A stretch of DNA of 55,502 nt from a virus: IMG/VR virus record IMGVR_UViG_3300009594_000005, positions 1 to 55,502 of that record, one strand, 5' to 3'. Positions within the stretch are counted from its first letter, which is position 1; every line of letters begins with the position of its first letter. Position numbers and translations under genes: made by a program. Shown here in pieces: positions 20,543 to 32,000 of the stretch. The notes under the pieces were generated by a model. It was not told the DNA's origin. It saw only the letters and a list, made by a program, of their open reading frames with translations, and ran no database searches.

Positions 20543-21853
20543 ATGAGAGACTATATCATTCAGGACTGGCTTAAAACTCTAAAGGAGGCTGACATACCCG
20601 CTGCCGGTGGTCAACCTGATCCTGCCGCTGGTGGACCGCCCGCTAGCGATTCAGGGCTAGCCAATGCCGGAAACCCGATGCCCGGCGATCCCAATGTAGC
20701 GGCTCAACCCGCACCCGACATGGGCCAGGGTGGACCGGCACCTGTAGATGTAAACCAAGACCCGGCTACGCCAGATATGCCCGACGAGGAGCCACAGGCC
20801 AAAGACTTTGAGGTATGGAAGAAGAACTACCTCAAGGAGTCAGTTAAGGGTGATGTAAACATACTGAAGAGTCTGTTGAGTCAGGTTCGTGACAAAGAAC
20901 TAGATGCTTACCAAACCAAGTTTGTTGAAGATAATTGGAGCGTCCAGTTGATCCGTGAGAACGCCAATGTGCTGAAGTGTTCCAAAGAAGTACGTTCAAT
21001 GTTGAAGGATCAACTTGATAGAAACAATCCAGCTACTTCTTTGGTAAACCACATCACCACGTCGCTAGAAACGGTGCCGATGCTGTCCACCATCTTCTTA
21101 AAGCTCGCTGGTTACGGAGCGTTGAAGGGCGATTTACACCGCAAGTTTGTCTGTGCCTTGATGGGCGGCGTTCAAGTCGGCAGTGGAGCCAATCTGGAAG
21201 ACCTTATCTACAACGAGAAAGACTTCGCTATCCTTATCTCCACTCGATTCAATTCTCAGTGGGGCGACGTAATGTTGGGAGACTGGTCCCTGAAAGAAGA
21301 CGACCCCAAGAAGTACCTGTCGGCCCCGGAACTAAAAAAGCTCACGTCCGGCAGCCCAGAAGAGAAAGATGTCCTTCGACGCCGTGTGGTGGTCGAATCG
21401 ATAGCGAAGCAGTTCGAGACCAGAGCATTCATCATCAGCGTTGTTGACGAAGACGGGACAATCTACTGGTTTGGTTGGGATATAGCCAACTCTCTGAGGA
21501 CGGCCTACTCCGATGGCAAACTGGTGGTCAGAACTAAGGCTTCCGACAACAGCGAGGCCATGATAAACGGCAAGGGTGAGATAATTCCTCTGCTTGGTCT
21601 AAGTCTGCATTATGTCAAGAAGACCGGACGGCAGGGCGAGGACGGCTTACCTGAGAAAGAAGAGTTGGAGTTCCTAGAGAGGAAGCAGGGCACTTTGTTC
21701 CTGTCGGCTAGTCTACAGACACTCAAAGAGGCTTCGATGTCTTTGGCCGGGGCTGTGTTCAAGGGAGTGCCCTACAACGGCAATCCGAGTGATTTGAAAG
21801 TGCTGAAGAGATGCGTTTACTCGGCACACGACCTAATTATGAGGCAGTGCTAA
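20543..21853 (+). CDS. Putative virion protein with capsid-targeting-like N-terminus, 436 aa
   Basis: It begins RDYIIQDWLKTLKE|AD, with an L-K-E|A site at residues 13-15, then a Pro/Ala/Gly-rich linker to about residue 85. The body of about 340 residues is mixed: helical (LLSQVRDKELDAYQTKFVED, LVNHITTSLETVPMLSTIF), then beta-rich (FIISVVDEDGTIYWFGWDI). No family recognised. The gene abuts its neighbours (it starts right after the previous stop, and its own stop TAA overlaps the next ATG), so it belongs to the late structural operon. Confidence 0.6.
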   Translation: MRDYIIQDWLKTLKEADIPAAGGQPDPAAGGPPASDSGLANAGNPMPGDPNVAAQPAPDMGQGGPAPVDVNQDPATPDMPDEEPQAKDFEVWKKNYLKESVKGDVNILKSLLSQVRDKELDAYQTKFVEDNWSVQLIRENANVLKCSKEVRSMLKDQLDRNNPATSLVNHITTSLETVPMLSTIFLKLAGYGALKGDLHRKFVCALMGGVQVGSGANLEDLIYNEKDFAILISTRFNSQWGDVMLGDWSLKEDDPKKYLSAPELKKLTSGSPEEKDVLRRRVVVESIAKQFETRAFIISVVDEDGTIYWFGWDIANSLRTAYSDGKLVVRTKASDNSEAMINGKGEIIPLLGLSLHYVKKTGRQGEDGLPEKEELEFLERKQGTLFLSASLQTLKEASMSLAGAVFKGVPYNGNPSDLKVLKRCVYSAHDLIMRQC

Positions 21854-22377
21854 TGACTCACAAGAAAAAGAAGACCTTCAGGGAGTTCATTGACAAGAAG
21901 ACCAGAGAAACCAAACGGCAACTCGGTATCGTGCAAAAGATACTAGAGCAGCATGGTTTTGTTGTTACTGATTACTTGAAAGAGTCCGATCCATACATCT
22001 TCGTTAGGTCTTCTGAGAAACGTCTATCTTTTGACGGCGTTAGAGTCTACAAGGTCGGAAAGTGCATGGCTTTTCGTGTGCAGAAGGAGTCTCAGACTCA
22101 TCCTTACGGGGAGCCGTATTCGTTAGACGTAGAAGAAATGTACAACGACCTTATCTCCGAAGATAAGTACGACGAGGAACGGGCAGGCAAGGCTGTAATT
22201 AAGGCAGTGGTTGCCGAGATCAAGAATTTCTTTGCCAAGAGTGCCGAAGCCGAAAAAGAAAACGACGCCGATAAAGCCGATGGTGTGGATGATCCGCTAA
22301 GTAGAGTGGCTCTCAAGGTTACAGGAACCGATTACGCTACCCAGGTAAGCTCGAAGGCGTTCTCTAGGATACCGTAA
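21853..22377 (+). CDS. Hypothetical virion-block protein, 174 aa
   Basis: The start ATG at 21853 overlaps the preceding TAA (TAATG). The N-terminus is very basic (THKKKKTFREFIDKKTRETK), and a small alpha/beta domain follows (KILEQHGFVVTDYLKESDPY, FDGVRVYKVGKCMAFRV). The end is acidic and Ala/Asp-rich. The opening KTFREFI recalls the packaged-protein motif seen in other genes here, but no L-x-E site follows, so I leave it outside that group. Possibly a DNA-binding structural protein. Confidence 0.5.
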   Translation: MTHKKKKTFREFIDKKTRETKRQLGIVQKILEQHGFVVTDYLKESDPYIFVRSSEKRLSFDGVRVYKVGKCMAFRVQKESQTHPYGEPYSLDVEEMYNDLISEDKYDEERAGKAVIKAVVAEIKNFFAKSAEAEKENDADKADGVDDPLSRVALKVTGTDYATQVSSKAFSRIP

Positions 22378-22386
22378 TGGAGATAG

Positions 22387-23028
22387 ATGCCACCACTACC
22401 GCAGCCACAAACGCCGCAGGCCCCGAACTCTCAAACCGCTGCGGTGGGACAACTCTTTACACCGGCCAGTCGCCAGACGCCTCTTAACAACACGGTGCGT
22501 CGTGGGGCGATCATAATGTTCACCTACCAAAACTGGATGCACGATCCTTCTCCTATGGTTTTGGTAACTGATGTACAACCTGGGAACCGGGTTCGTGGCG
22601 TCAATTTGCACTACTTGACGTTTCCAGTCATCAAGCAACTGTTGAACACTGCTAAGATGTCACTTGGGGGTATTTCATACCGAAATATCACAGGACAGCA
22701 ATATATAGTAAGTGCATTTCGCAGCTATAAATGGCAGTCAATTCGACAGCTAAAAGTCCTAGACGTTAATTACGTCCTCAATGCTCTCGCCACGGTCAGA
22801 AGTTTTGATCCCGCCGAAGTGGAAAAGATGAGGAGAGTAATCCAAGAGCAGCTTAGGAGACAGGTAAATCCACGAGCCGAAGGCCCAGAGCCGGAAGCCG
22901 AGGGCATAAATACCCAGCAGCCTCAGATTGAATCAGCAGGCACTAATTTAGTTCCAACTGCTGCACCTAATGTACCAACAGTTGGTACGGTCCCTGTCGT
23001 CGGACAGCCACAGCAGGGCATCGAGTAA
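22387..23028 (+). CDS. Phage structural protein with central SH3-like domain, 213 aa
   Basis: A Pro/Gln-rich N-terminal 35 residues lead to a conserved core: RRGAIIMFTYQNWMHDPSP, VLVTDVQPGNRV, GVNLHYLTFPVIKQLL. I know this 'K/H-DP-x-P-x-V-x-V ... G-x-NLHYL' pattern from T4-like and jumbo-phage structural proteins of unassigned role. The C-terminal 60 residues are again Pro/Gln-rich and disordered. It lies immediately upstream of the tape measure gene, where tail assembly chaperones or adaptors are usual, but the sequence does not look like a frameshifted chaperone pair. Confidence 0.55.
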   Translation: MPPLPQPQTPQAPNSQTAAVGQLFTPASRQTPLNNTVRRGAIIMFTYQNWMHDPSPMVLVTDVQPGNRVRGVNLHYLTFPVIKQLLNTAKMSLGGISYRNITGQQYIVSAFRSYKWQSIRQLKVLDVNYVLNALATVRSFDPAEVEKMRRVIQEQLRRQVNPRAEGPEPEAEGINTQQPQIESAGTNLVPTAAPNVPTVGTVPVVGQPQQGIE

Positions 23029-23037
23029 CGGAGAAAA

Positions 23038-26000
23038 ATGGCACAAATTGAAGACCTATTAGGAAGGGTAGTAGAGAACACGCAGCCTATTGCAGAAATG
23101 CGAGAGTTCCTGCGTTCGTTGCTCAAAGCTCCTGCCCCGAACAAGACGGTCATGCCAGAAACGAAAGGACCGGAAGAAGAGACTCCGACCGATGCGAGAC
23201 GAAATGAAATCTTGGGCGACATTCAGAAGATTCTTGAAAGGTCCGAAGAGAACTTCAAAGAGCAAATGAAAGAAGGCCAGAAGGCCGTAGATGACACTAA
23301 GGCACTTCTAGAAGAGATCGCAGCAGCCAAAGCAGCCCAGGGTGGAGATAAGCCCTCAACAACTAACGTGACGGTAGTTGTGCCCGCTGCCCAGCCAATC
23401 GAAGCAGGTGCAAGCGGTCTGACCGACAAACTCTTGGCTGGTCTTCTGGATATTCAGAAAAACATGCTCAGGTCTACATTGGACCTGAATGCTACTAGTA
23501 GATCAGTCGAGAAAACGCTGGCCTTCCTAACCAAAGAAGCAACTACACAGGGGTCAATTTGGGTCAAGGGCACAGTCACCGTCCTTTCTCCAACTATAGA
23601 AAGTGGCATAAGGAGTGTAACCGAAGCCATTAAAAGTGTCAAGACAGCAATGGCCTCTTCTCCAGTGGCTATGCCGGTGCCGCCTGTAGCTACCCCTGTG
23701 CCCACTCCACCAGCCCCAGCAGCGGCAACCAAACCAGTTACATCACTCCTTGGCAAACTCAAGGCGATGATCCCGGCAATGATCCGGCCAAAGGCACCTG
23801 CTCCACCCGCACCACCGAAGCCGCCTGCTCCACCAGGAGGAGTGGCCCCAGAAGGAGGCGGTGGTAAACCGGTGAAGGTAGGCGTAGACCTTCCGGACGA
23901 GAAGAAAGGTAAGAAAGCTGCCGATGATATCGGTGCAGGTTTTTCCAAGGGGATCGACGATTGGCGGGCTGAATGGAAGAAGATGCTCCTAGACCCCTTC
24001 AACATCATGGCTAAGTCATGGATGGAGGTTCAAAAAGCAATCTTCGGAGGCATCGAAGAGGAACTAGAGTACCAAAAGCAAATTAGAGCTATAGCTTTCC
24101 AGACCCAAGGGGTGACAAGAGCCACAGAAGACCTGCAAAGACAGTTTGTTGATCTAGGAAAAACTGTTGGTGAAACCGGCCAAAATCTGACCGCCATGCA
24201 GCAAGAATATCTAAAGAACCTCCGTAAAGGCAACATGAGTCGGAAGCAAGCTCTGACTATGACCAAAATTGGTCTTAACCTAGAAACCATGATTGGTGCG
24301 GAAGGGCAGGGCGTCTCCGAGACCCTGTACGATTGGAGTTTGCATCTTAGGCTCTCTGTGAACCAATCAGCACAAATCAGCAGAGAAGTTCAAGACGTTG
24401 CTCGGTGGACTGGAATAACCGGGGATAAACTAGCAGGTGCCGTCAAGAAGGCAACTGAACTGGCAAAGGTTCTAGACCACGCCGGTACAGCAACAGCACA
24501 GTCCGTAGCCAACCTCATTAGGTTGAATGCCATCGCCGAAAAATTCAACGTCGGTGATGCGGTGAATGACCTTAACTCTGCTCTTACTAGTAGCCACACA
24601 CTGTTCATGAAGGCAAGCCCACAGGTCCAAAACCTGCTATTCGGGGCAACAGCCGCCGTTGGCAAACTAGGGCAATTGAAGCAAGGCATCATCCTTCAAA
24701 GCCGTGAAGGTATGAGGGATATGGCCCAGGGTATGGAAATGATGCTGAGTAGGTTCGGCGTCACCTTGGAGGAAATTGAAAATCTAGACCCAGAGAGATT
24801 GATGAGACTCAACCTGCAACTAGGTGAAGCCTATGGTATGCAGGCCAATGAGATCAAGAAGGTCATCGAAACCTATCGTGAGGCCAGCAAGGGGTTCGGC
24901 GATCGAATGTGGGATATCAATAAGGAGCTTGAGAATGGCAACCTCACAGCACAAGAAAGACTGAAACTGGAAAGAGATCGTCAGCAGTTGGTGATGGGCG
25001 AGGGCTTCAGATTCCTCACCATGTTTGATGAGGCTGCCAAGAAGGGCGGTGATATGGCGTCGGTCATGGCGAACATGACCGGCAAGATGTCTACTGATAT
25101 AAGGAAAGACCTAGAACAAATGGGCGTCTCTGTGACCGGCGATGCCAAAATGATGGGTCAAATCTTCAACCTAACCACCAAAAAACTCAAGGAAGCAGGA
25201 AGTAAGGTAGATTTTACTCCTCAGATCGAGGAGGCAATGGCATCGGGCAATGTCATCAAGATGCGTGAAGTCCTCGAAAAGATGAACGAGGAACAAAGGA
25301 AGTTGGGTGTCGAGACCGCCAAGAAGCTCGACCCGATGGCCGAGATAGCACACACCCTCAATAAGATCAACGAGTACACTAGAACCCTGGGCGGCAAGAT
25401 GATAATGGGCATTGCCGCTCTCATGGGGCCTTTGGGCATCATTGCCTTCCACACAGGCGTAATGGCTGCCGCTATGATGCCAAGTGGTTTGTTTACTAGC
25501 TTGTTTGGAAAACTAGGAGGAATGTTCAAGGGTGGGGCAGGAGCCGCCGCCACTGGAGCAGGTAAGGCCGCTGCAAATGTCGGTGATGGTGCCATCGCAC
25601 TGGCACCCGCTGCCGCTCAACAGGCCATCAAAAGCACCGCCCCGACGATAGCAAAAACCATCACTCCAGCGGTCACAAATGCCGCCACTCAAAATGCATC
25701 TGCCGCCATCACACAATCTACAATTGCTGCTTCTAGTACCGTTGCCGCCAAAGCCGCTCCTGCTGCTGCCGAACAAATGAGCCAAGCACTCGGCAAGGCT
25801 CCTAAAGGCTTTAAGTTCCCAGCAATGAACATCAAGGGCATGGGCAGTTTCGCTGCACAACTAGCTCTTGGTGCGTTGGCACTAACCGCAGTAGCCGTGG
25901 GCTTGGTTGCTATGGCTTTGGTCATCATCAAAGTCACCGACGCAATACTAGGCATCGGTGGAATGGATGCCGAGAAGGCTGCGAAGGCCGCACTAAACAT

Positions 26001-29000
26001 CGCAGCCCTCATGGGTGCAATGGCTGTGTTGATGGGTGCCGTCACGGTCAACGCCGCACTCATGACCGGCGTTGGGTATGCTTTGACACAAGTAGAGTTC
26101 ATTGCACCGGCCTTGATAGCTGGTGCCCTGGCTCTAGCCGTTCTAACCCCTGCAATGATTTTGATGGCTGTCGCCATCATCAAAATAGCTGACGCCTGTG
26201 CCGGTCTCGGCGTAGACTTCAAGACCGGCCTAGAAGTGGCACGTAAAGTCGGCGAATTGATCGGTGTTGCAGCACTTATCTCCGGTGCTGTTGTGGCAGC
26301 CGCCGCTGGTCTAACCGGCGTTGGTATGCTGTACCCGTATGTTGGCTATATGCTTCTGGGTGCCGCTACCCTTCTATTGTTGACACCTGCCATCATCAAA
26401 CTAGCTCTTGCCATCATAAATTTAGCAAATGGTCTGAGCAAAGGATTTGATCCTAAATACGGAGCAGTGGTTGGAAAACAAGTTGCCGACATTCTCATAG
26501 CTGCTGGGAAGATAACAGGAGCTATTTTGCTTGCCGGTGGTGCTTTGGTCGGTATTAGCCTGTTGTCCATACTAACGCCATTCATGTATATCGGTGCCGT
26601 GGTTCTATATGGCATGACAGATGGCATCATTAGATTAGCCCAAGCCATCATAAATCTGTCCGACAAGCTCATCAAAAAACTCAAGATGGACCCGGCTGCC
26701 GTCGCAAAGACGGCAAAACAGGTAGCGGTCATATTTGAAGCAGTTGGGCAAATTACCAGTGCTGTAACCTCTTATGCGGGCAAACTGATTGGCCTTGGCT
26801 CTATGGGTCTACTTGGCCAGATCATGAGCCTGGGGGCAAGTCAACTGGAAAGTATCATCCCGAAGATGAAAAAGTTGGCTATTGCTGTAGCCACAATGGG
26901 AGCGGAGCTTCGTGAAGCGACTGGAGAGATGAGCGGCGAGGATATAGTCAAGAGCGTGCAACAGATGCAGAAGGTCTTAATGGCCGTAACAGCGGTCATG
27001 AGCGACTTGATCGATAATGTTGCACCTATGGCCCAGAGTTTCCTCTGGTGGGATTCGCCACTAGAAGACCTAGAAGAATCTATCGATCCATTCGTTGCCA
27101 GCTTTAAGAACGTCGGCAAGATGTTCAGAAAGTTGATCGAAGTAATACAGAGCGACTTTGGAACGATCAGGGACATGGCAGACCTTGTGCCGCAAATTCA
27201 GGGTGCGGGCAAAGTGCTTATGACTGTTACTGCCGTCATGCAAGATATGATCGATAAAGTAACTCCTATGGCAGATAGTTTCTTGTGGTTTGATTCGCCG
27301 CTAGAAGACTTGGACGAGGCCATGCCTTCATTCTTGTCGAGCTTCAAGAAGGTCGGCACCCTATTCAAAGAATTGCTCAAGGTAGTGCAGTCGAGCTTCG
27401 GACCAATTGAATCGGTGAAAGAGATAGTGCCTGTAATTGAGGGTGCAGGCAAAATTCTTATGACTATAACTGCGGTCATGACCGACATGATCGAGAAAGT
27501 AGCCCATCTTGCAGACAGTTACCTCTGGTTTGATTCGCCACTAGAAGACCTAGATAAAGCCGTGGGTCCATTTCTTGCGAGCTTTGAGAAGGTCGGCGGT
27601 CTTTTCAAAGACATCATGATGGTTGTCAGGGAAAACTTCGCCGCCGCCGAGAATGCCAAGGAGATAGTTCCTATTGTACAAGGGGCCGCTCAGATTCTAT
27701 CTGCAACCGCAGCTATGGTTACAGAGTTGGCCGATGTCATTCCTGCGTTGACTGATGGTTTCTTGTGGTTCTATTCTCCAGTAGAAGACCTTGTAGAAGG
27801 TATGCCTGCTTTCCTCGACGCCTTCGAGCAAGTAGGTACATTCTTCAGCGGCATCATCGAAGTGGTACAACAGAACTTTACCGCTGGTGAGGCAGTCAAA
27901 GAAATTCTCCCCATCATACAAGGGGCCGCACAAATCATCGCCGCCACTACCTCAATGGTCACTACGCTGGCGGATGTGATCCCCGGCTTGACCAATGGCT
28001 TCTTGTGGTTCGGCTCACCGGTAAAAGACTTGAAAGAAGGTATGCCCATCTTCCTAGCAGCCTTCAGGGAAGTGGGTACGTTCTTCACCAACTTAGTTGC
28101 AGTAGTGCAAGAGAACTTTGGTGCTGGCGAGGCTGCTAAAGAAATCTTGCCGGTCATCCAGGGAGCAGCTTCAATCATTGCTGCTACGACCAACATCATC
28201 ACCCAGCTAACTCAAACTATACCTCCTCTCACCAAGAGCTTCTTGTGGTCTGACTCGCCAATAGAAGACATGAAAGAAGGTATGCCGGTATTCCTCGATG
28301 CCTTCGAGGAGGTCGGTACATTCTTTACCAATCTCGTAGACGTGGTACAACAGAGTTTCGGTGCGGGCGAAGCCGTTAAAGAGATCGTACCCATGATTCA
28401 GGGTGTGTCTCAAATTCTAACCGCTGTCACCGATGTCATGAATGTAATGACGAGTGCCATCGTGCCGCTCACCCAGGGCAGTTGGTTTACTGACTCGCCA
28501 GTAGAAAATATCCGTGAGGCCATTAACGAGTTTGGCAACTTCTTCTGGGCTGTGGGCAATTTTATCAGCACTGGCATCGTGAAACCTATTGCTTCTACAT
28601 TCGGCGATGCCGCAGGCTTGAAGCAAGTGGCCGAGAGTGCAAAAGCAATGTCTGTTGTGTTGACCAGCATTAGCGATGTTATGGACACAATGCTATACGC
28701 CATCGTGCCACTAACCGAGGGAAGTTGGTTCAGCGACTCGCCAGCAGAAAGAATACTGGAGGCAAAAGATGAGTTCGGTGATTTCTTCTGGTCGGTGTCT
28801 TCGTTCATTGCCTCTGGCATCATAGAACCAATTGCACATAGCTTTGGAGAGGCCAAAGACCTAGCTCCTGTAGCTGAAACTGCAAAGGCTATGGGTGTAG
28901 TTCTACAATCCGTAGCCGCCATGATGGATGTGTTGACCTACTCGATCATCCCGTTGGTAAGCGGTGGTTGGTGGTTCAGTGCAGCACCAGCAGACAAGAT

Positions 29001-32000
29001 CAAAGAATACCTGCCGAAATTCGCCGCATTCTTCTGGGCTACTTCAGGCTTACTGAGAGATGGTATTGTACTGCCGATCATGATGAATTTCGGTGAGGCT
29101 AAGAATCTAGAGCCTGCTGCGGCGACGGCAAACGCAATGGCAACGGTCCTGACTTCGGTAGCAACCGTAATGGATACGCTAACCAAGTCCATTATCCCAT
29201 TGACGAGAGAAGGTTGGTGGTTCAAGAAGTCGCCGGTCGAGAAAATATACGAAGGCGTCATCAAGTTCAGTAGTTTCTTCCAGGCCATCGCTTGGTTCTT
29301 GAGAATGGGTATCGTAAACCCGATCCAGGCATATTTCGGTGATGCCAAGGAACTTGAGTCGGCTGCCGCATCCGCACAGGCTATGGCTAAGGTTATCCAG
29401 GCCATTCCGCCAATGATGGATGCTATGACCCCAACACTATCGGTTATGACTAACAAAAGTTGGTGGAGCAAGAAGACACCGGCTGATAAGATTCGAGAAG
29501 CCATCCCATTGTTTGAACCGTTCTTCCTAGAACTGTCTAGGTTCCTGCGTGATGGTATCATTACCCCAATTCGTGCCTACCTGCCTAACGATCAAGAGGT
29601 CACGAGCGTTGCACAGTCCGTAGTAGCGATGGCTACTATATTGACCGAGATTCCAAAGATGTTCGCAGCTTTGGACCCGGTGCTAAGGACGGTAACACAC
29701 AGAGACTTCTGGAGCCGAATGACGCCTGCTGAAAGAATGCAGAAGGCTATGCCGCCGTTCAAAGATTTCTTCTTCGGTCTAGCTCAGTTTTTGCGTGACG
29801 GAGTTATCACACCGATCCGTGCCTACCTGCCTAACGATCAGGAGGTCACAAATGTTGCACAGTCCGTAGTCGCCATGTCTACCATTTTGACTGAAATCCC
29901 AAAGATGATGGCGGCGTTGGACCCTGTTCTATCAGACATCTCCGATAGAGGCTCGTGGTGGTTCCCGCAAAGAAAGAAGTCCGAACGTATTCTAAAAGCT
30001 GCCAAGGAATATCAACCATTCTTCCTAAGCCTCTCACAGTTCATGCGTGATGGCATCGTTACTCCGATCCGTGCCTACCTGCCAAATGATCAAGAAGTCA
30101 CCAGCGTAGCCGCCTCTGTAGTGGCTATGGCGAAGATTCTACAAGAAATCCCGAAGATGATGACAGCCTTGGAGGGCACCTTGTCTGTTGTCAGCGACAG
30201 AGGAACTCGTTGGTTCCCGAAGCCAGCCAAGTCCAAAAGACTGTTAGCCGCTGCCGATGAGTTTCAACCATTCTTCTTCAACCTAGCTCAGTTCTTGAGA
30301 GACGGGGTGATAACTCCGATCCGTGCTTACCTGCCCAACGACCAGGAAGTAACGAGCGTTGCTGAATCCGTAGTGGCAATGGCGAAGATTCTAGAAGCTC
30401 TACCAAAAGTCTTTGATAGTATCATGACCGGCCTCATCCCACTTATGCAGGCCGATAGATGGACTGGTCAGGTTCCGGCTCACAGAATCAGTGCGATGAT
30501 GCCTGTGTTCAACAAGTGGTTCATGAACATCTCAATGTTGTTGAGAGACGGCGTTATCACTCCGATTAGGGCCTTCTTCCCGAACCCGCAGGAAATACAG
30601 ACGGTTGCCCAGCAAATTGCTGAAATGGCTACGATCATTGAGAACCTCAGCAAGTTCCTCAACTACGTCAGCACTAAGTTGATGATTATGTTAACCGGTT
30701 GGTGGTGGGGCGAGTCCTCCATTGTCCAAACGGCAAGCAGAGTATCTGAGTTCTCCGCATACTTCACTGGTATAGCGAAAGGTCTGGGCGAGGGTATTAT
30801 TATCCCGATTCGCACAACCTTCCCGCAACCAGGCGAGTTAATGACCATCATCCAGCAGCTTGATGGTATGCTGCAAGTTCTAGACATTCTACCAGTCTTC
30901 CTAAATCTGCTGTCTGAAAGAATGAAACAGATCAACGAAGGTTGGTGGTGGGGCCTACAGTTCCAGGTTGGCTCGTTCTCAACTTTCTTCTCCGACATAG
31001 CAACTGCTCTTGGAATGGGCATCATAGAGCCGATCAGACAATTCCCACCGGCTGAGGAGATCAACACCATTGTTGAGACGTTAGACGCCGTAAGCAATGT
31101 GTTGATGGCTTTGCCGGGGTTCCTTGCTAATTTGGCAACCACCATGCAACAAATCAACCAGGGTTGGTGGTGGGGTATGAGATGGGACACGGCGGTTGTA
31201 ACTTATTGGTTCGGTGGTCTAGTCACCACGATCAATACCGGCATCATCCAGCCGATTATACCGCTACCATCCGCAGAAGACATTACGGCTCAGGTAAGCA
31301 AGCTAGAAGCCCTACAGAATGTACTGACACTTCTGCCAACTGTTTTGGACACACTCGCCAAGGCAATGGAGAGAATGAATCGTGGCTGGTGGTGGGATCA
31401 GCGTTGGGAAGTCCGTCGGTTCGGTTATTGGTTTAGAGGAATGGCAGAAGCCATTGGTGGTGGAATTCTAACACCGATCAGAGATGGTCTGCCTAAGACC
31501 GAGGAAGTACAAGCCGCAGCCGACAAGATGCAAGTCCTTGCCGATGTCATGGATAACTTGGTCCATGTCTTCGAGACACTCGCCGAGGTAATGGAGAGAT
31601 TCAAGAGTGGCGAGTTTGAAGGTATCAAGGGCATGGCAGACGCCATCAATCCAATGCTCGAAGAGGTTAAGGCTCTTAACCTTGGTGCATTCGATTTGAA
31701 CCTGCCAAAAGAGGCTATGGCTATTGGCACGGAACTAAAGGTTGCCAAGACTGCCTTTGATGCATCCCTCGAAGAAGGCGATCAAGTAACAGCGGCAGCC
31801 GCAGAGGGTCTCAAGAAGATCGGAGTAACTGCATCTGGTGTAGGCGGTGAAACCGCCATCAAGGAGGCCACGGTAGCGGGTGCAGCGGAAGCAGCAGACA
31901 TGAGTGCTGTTGAGGAGGCCGAGAAAATGGCCCTCGAACTCATGGAAGTTGAAAAGCTCAAGGTCGAAGAAATCGTAGCCGAAAAGCTTAAGATTGAGAA

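Noticed and set aside
22387-23028. Tail assembly chaperone pair with programmed frameshift before the tape measure gene
   Set aside because: The upstream gene ends cleanly, there is no overlapping second frame or slippery heptamer at its end, and its core resembles a structural protein instead.
23454-24008. Long minus-strand frames inside the tape measure gene
   Set aside because: Ala/Gly/Ser/Leu/Arg-rich mirror frames caused by the codon bias and repeats of the plus-strand gene; none has a ribosome-binding site.
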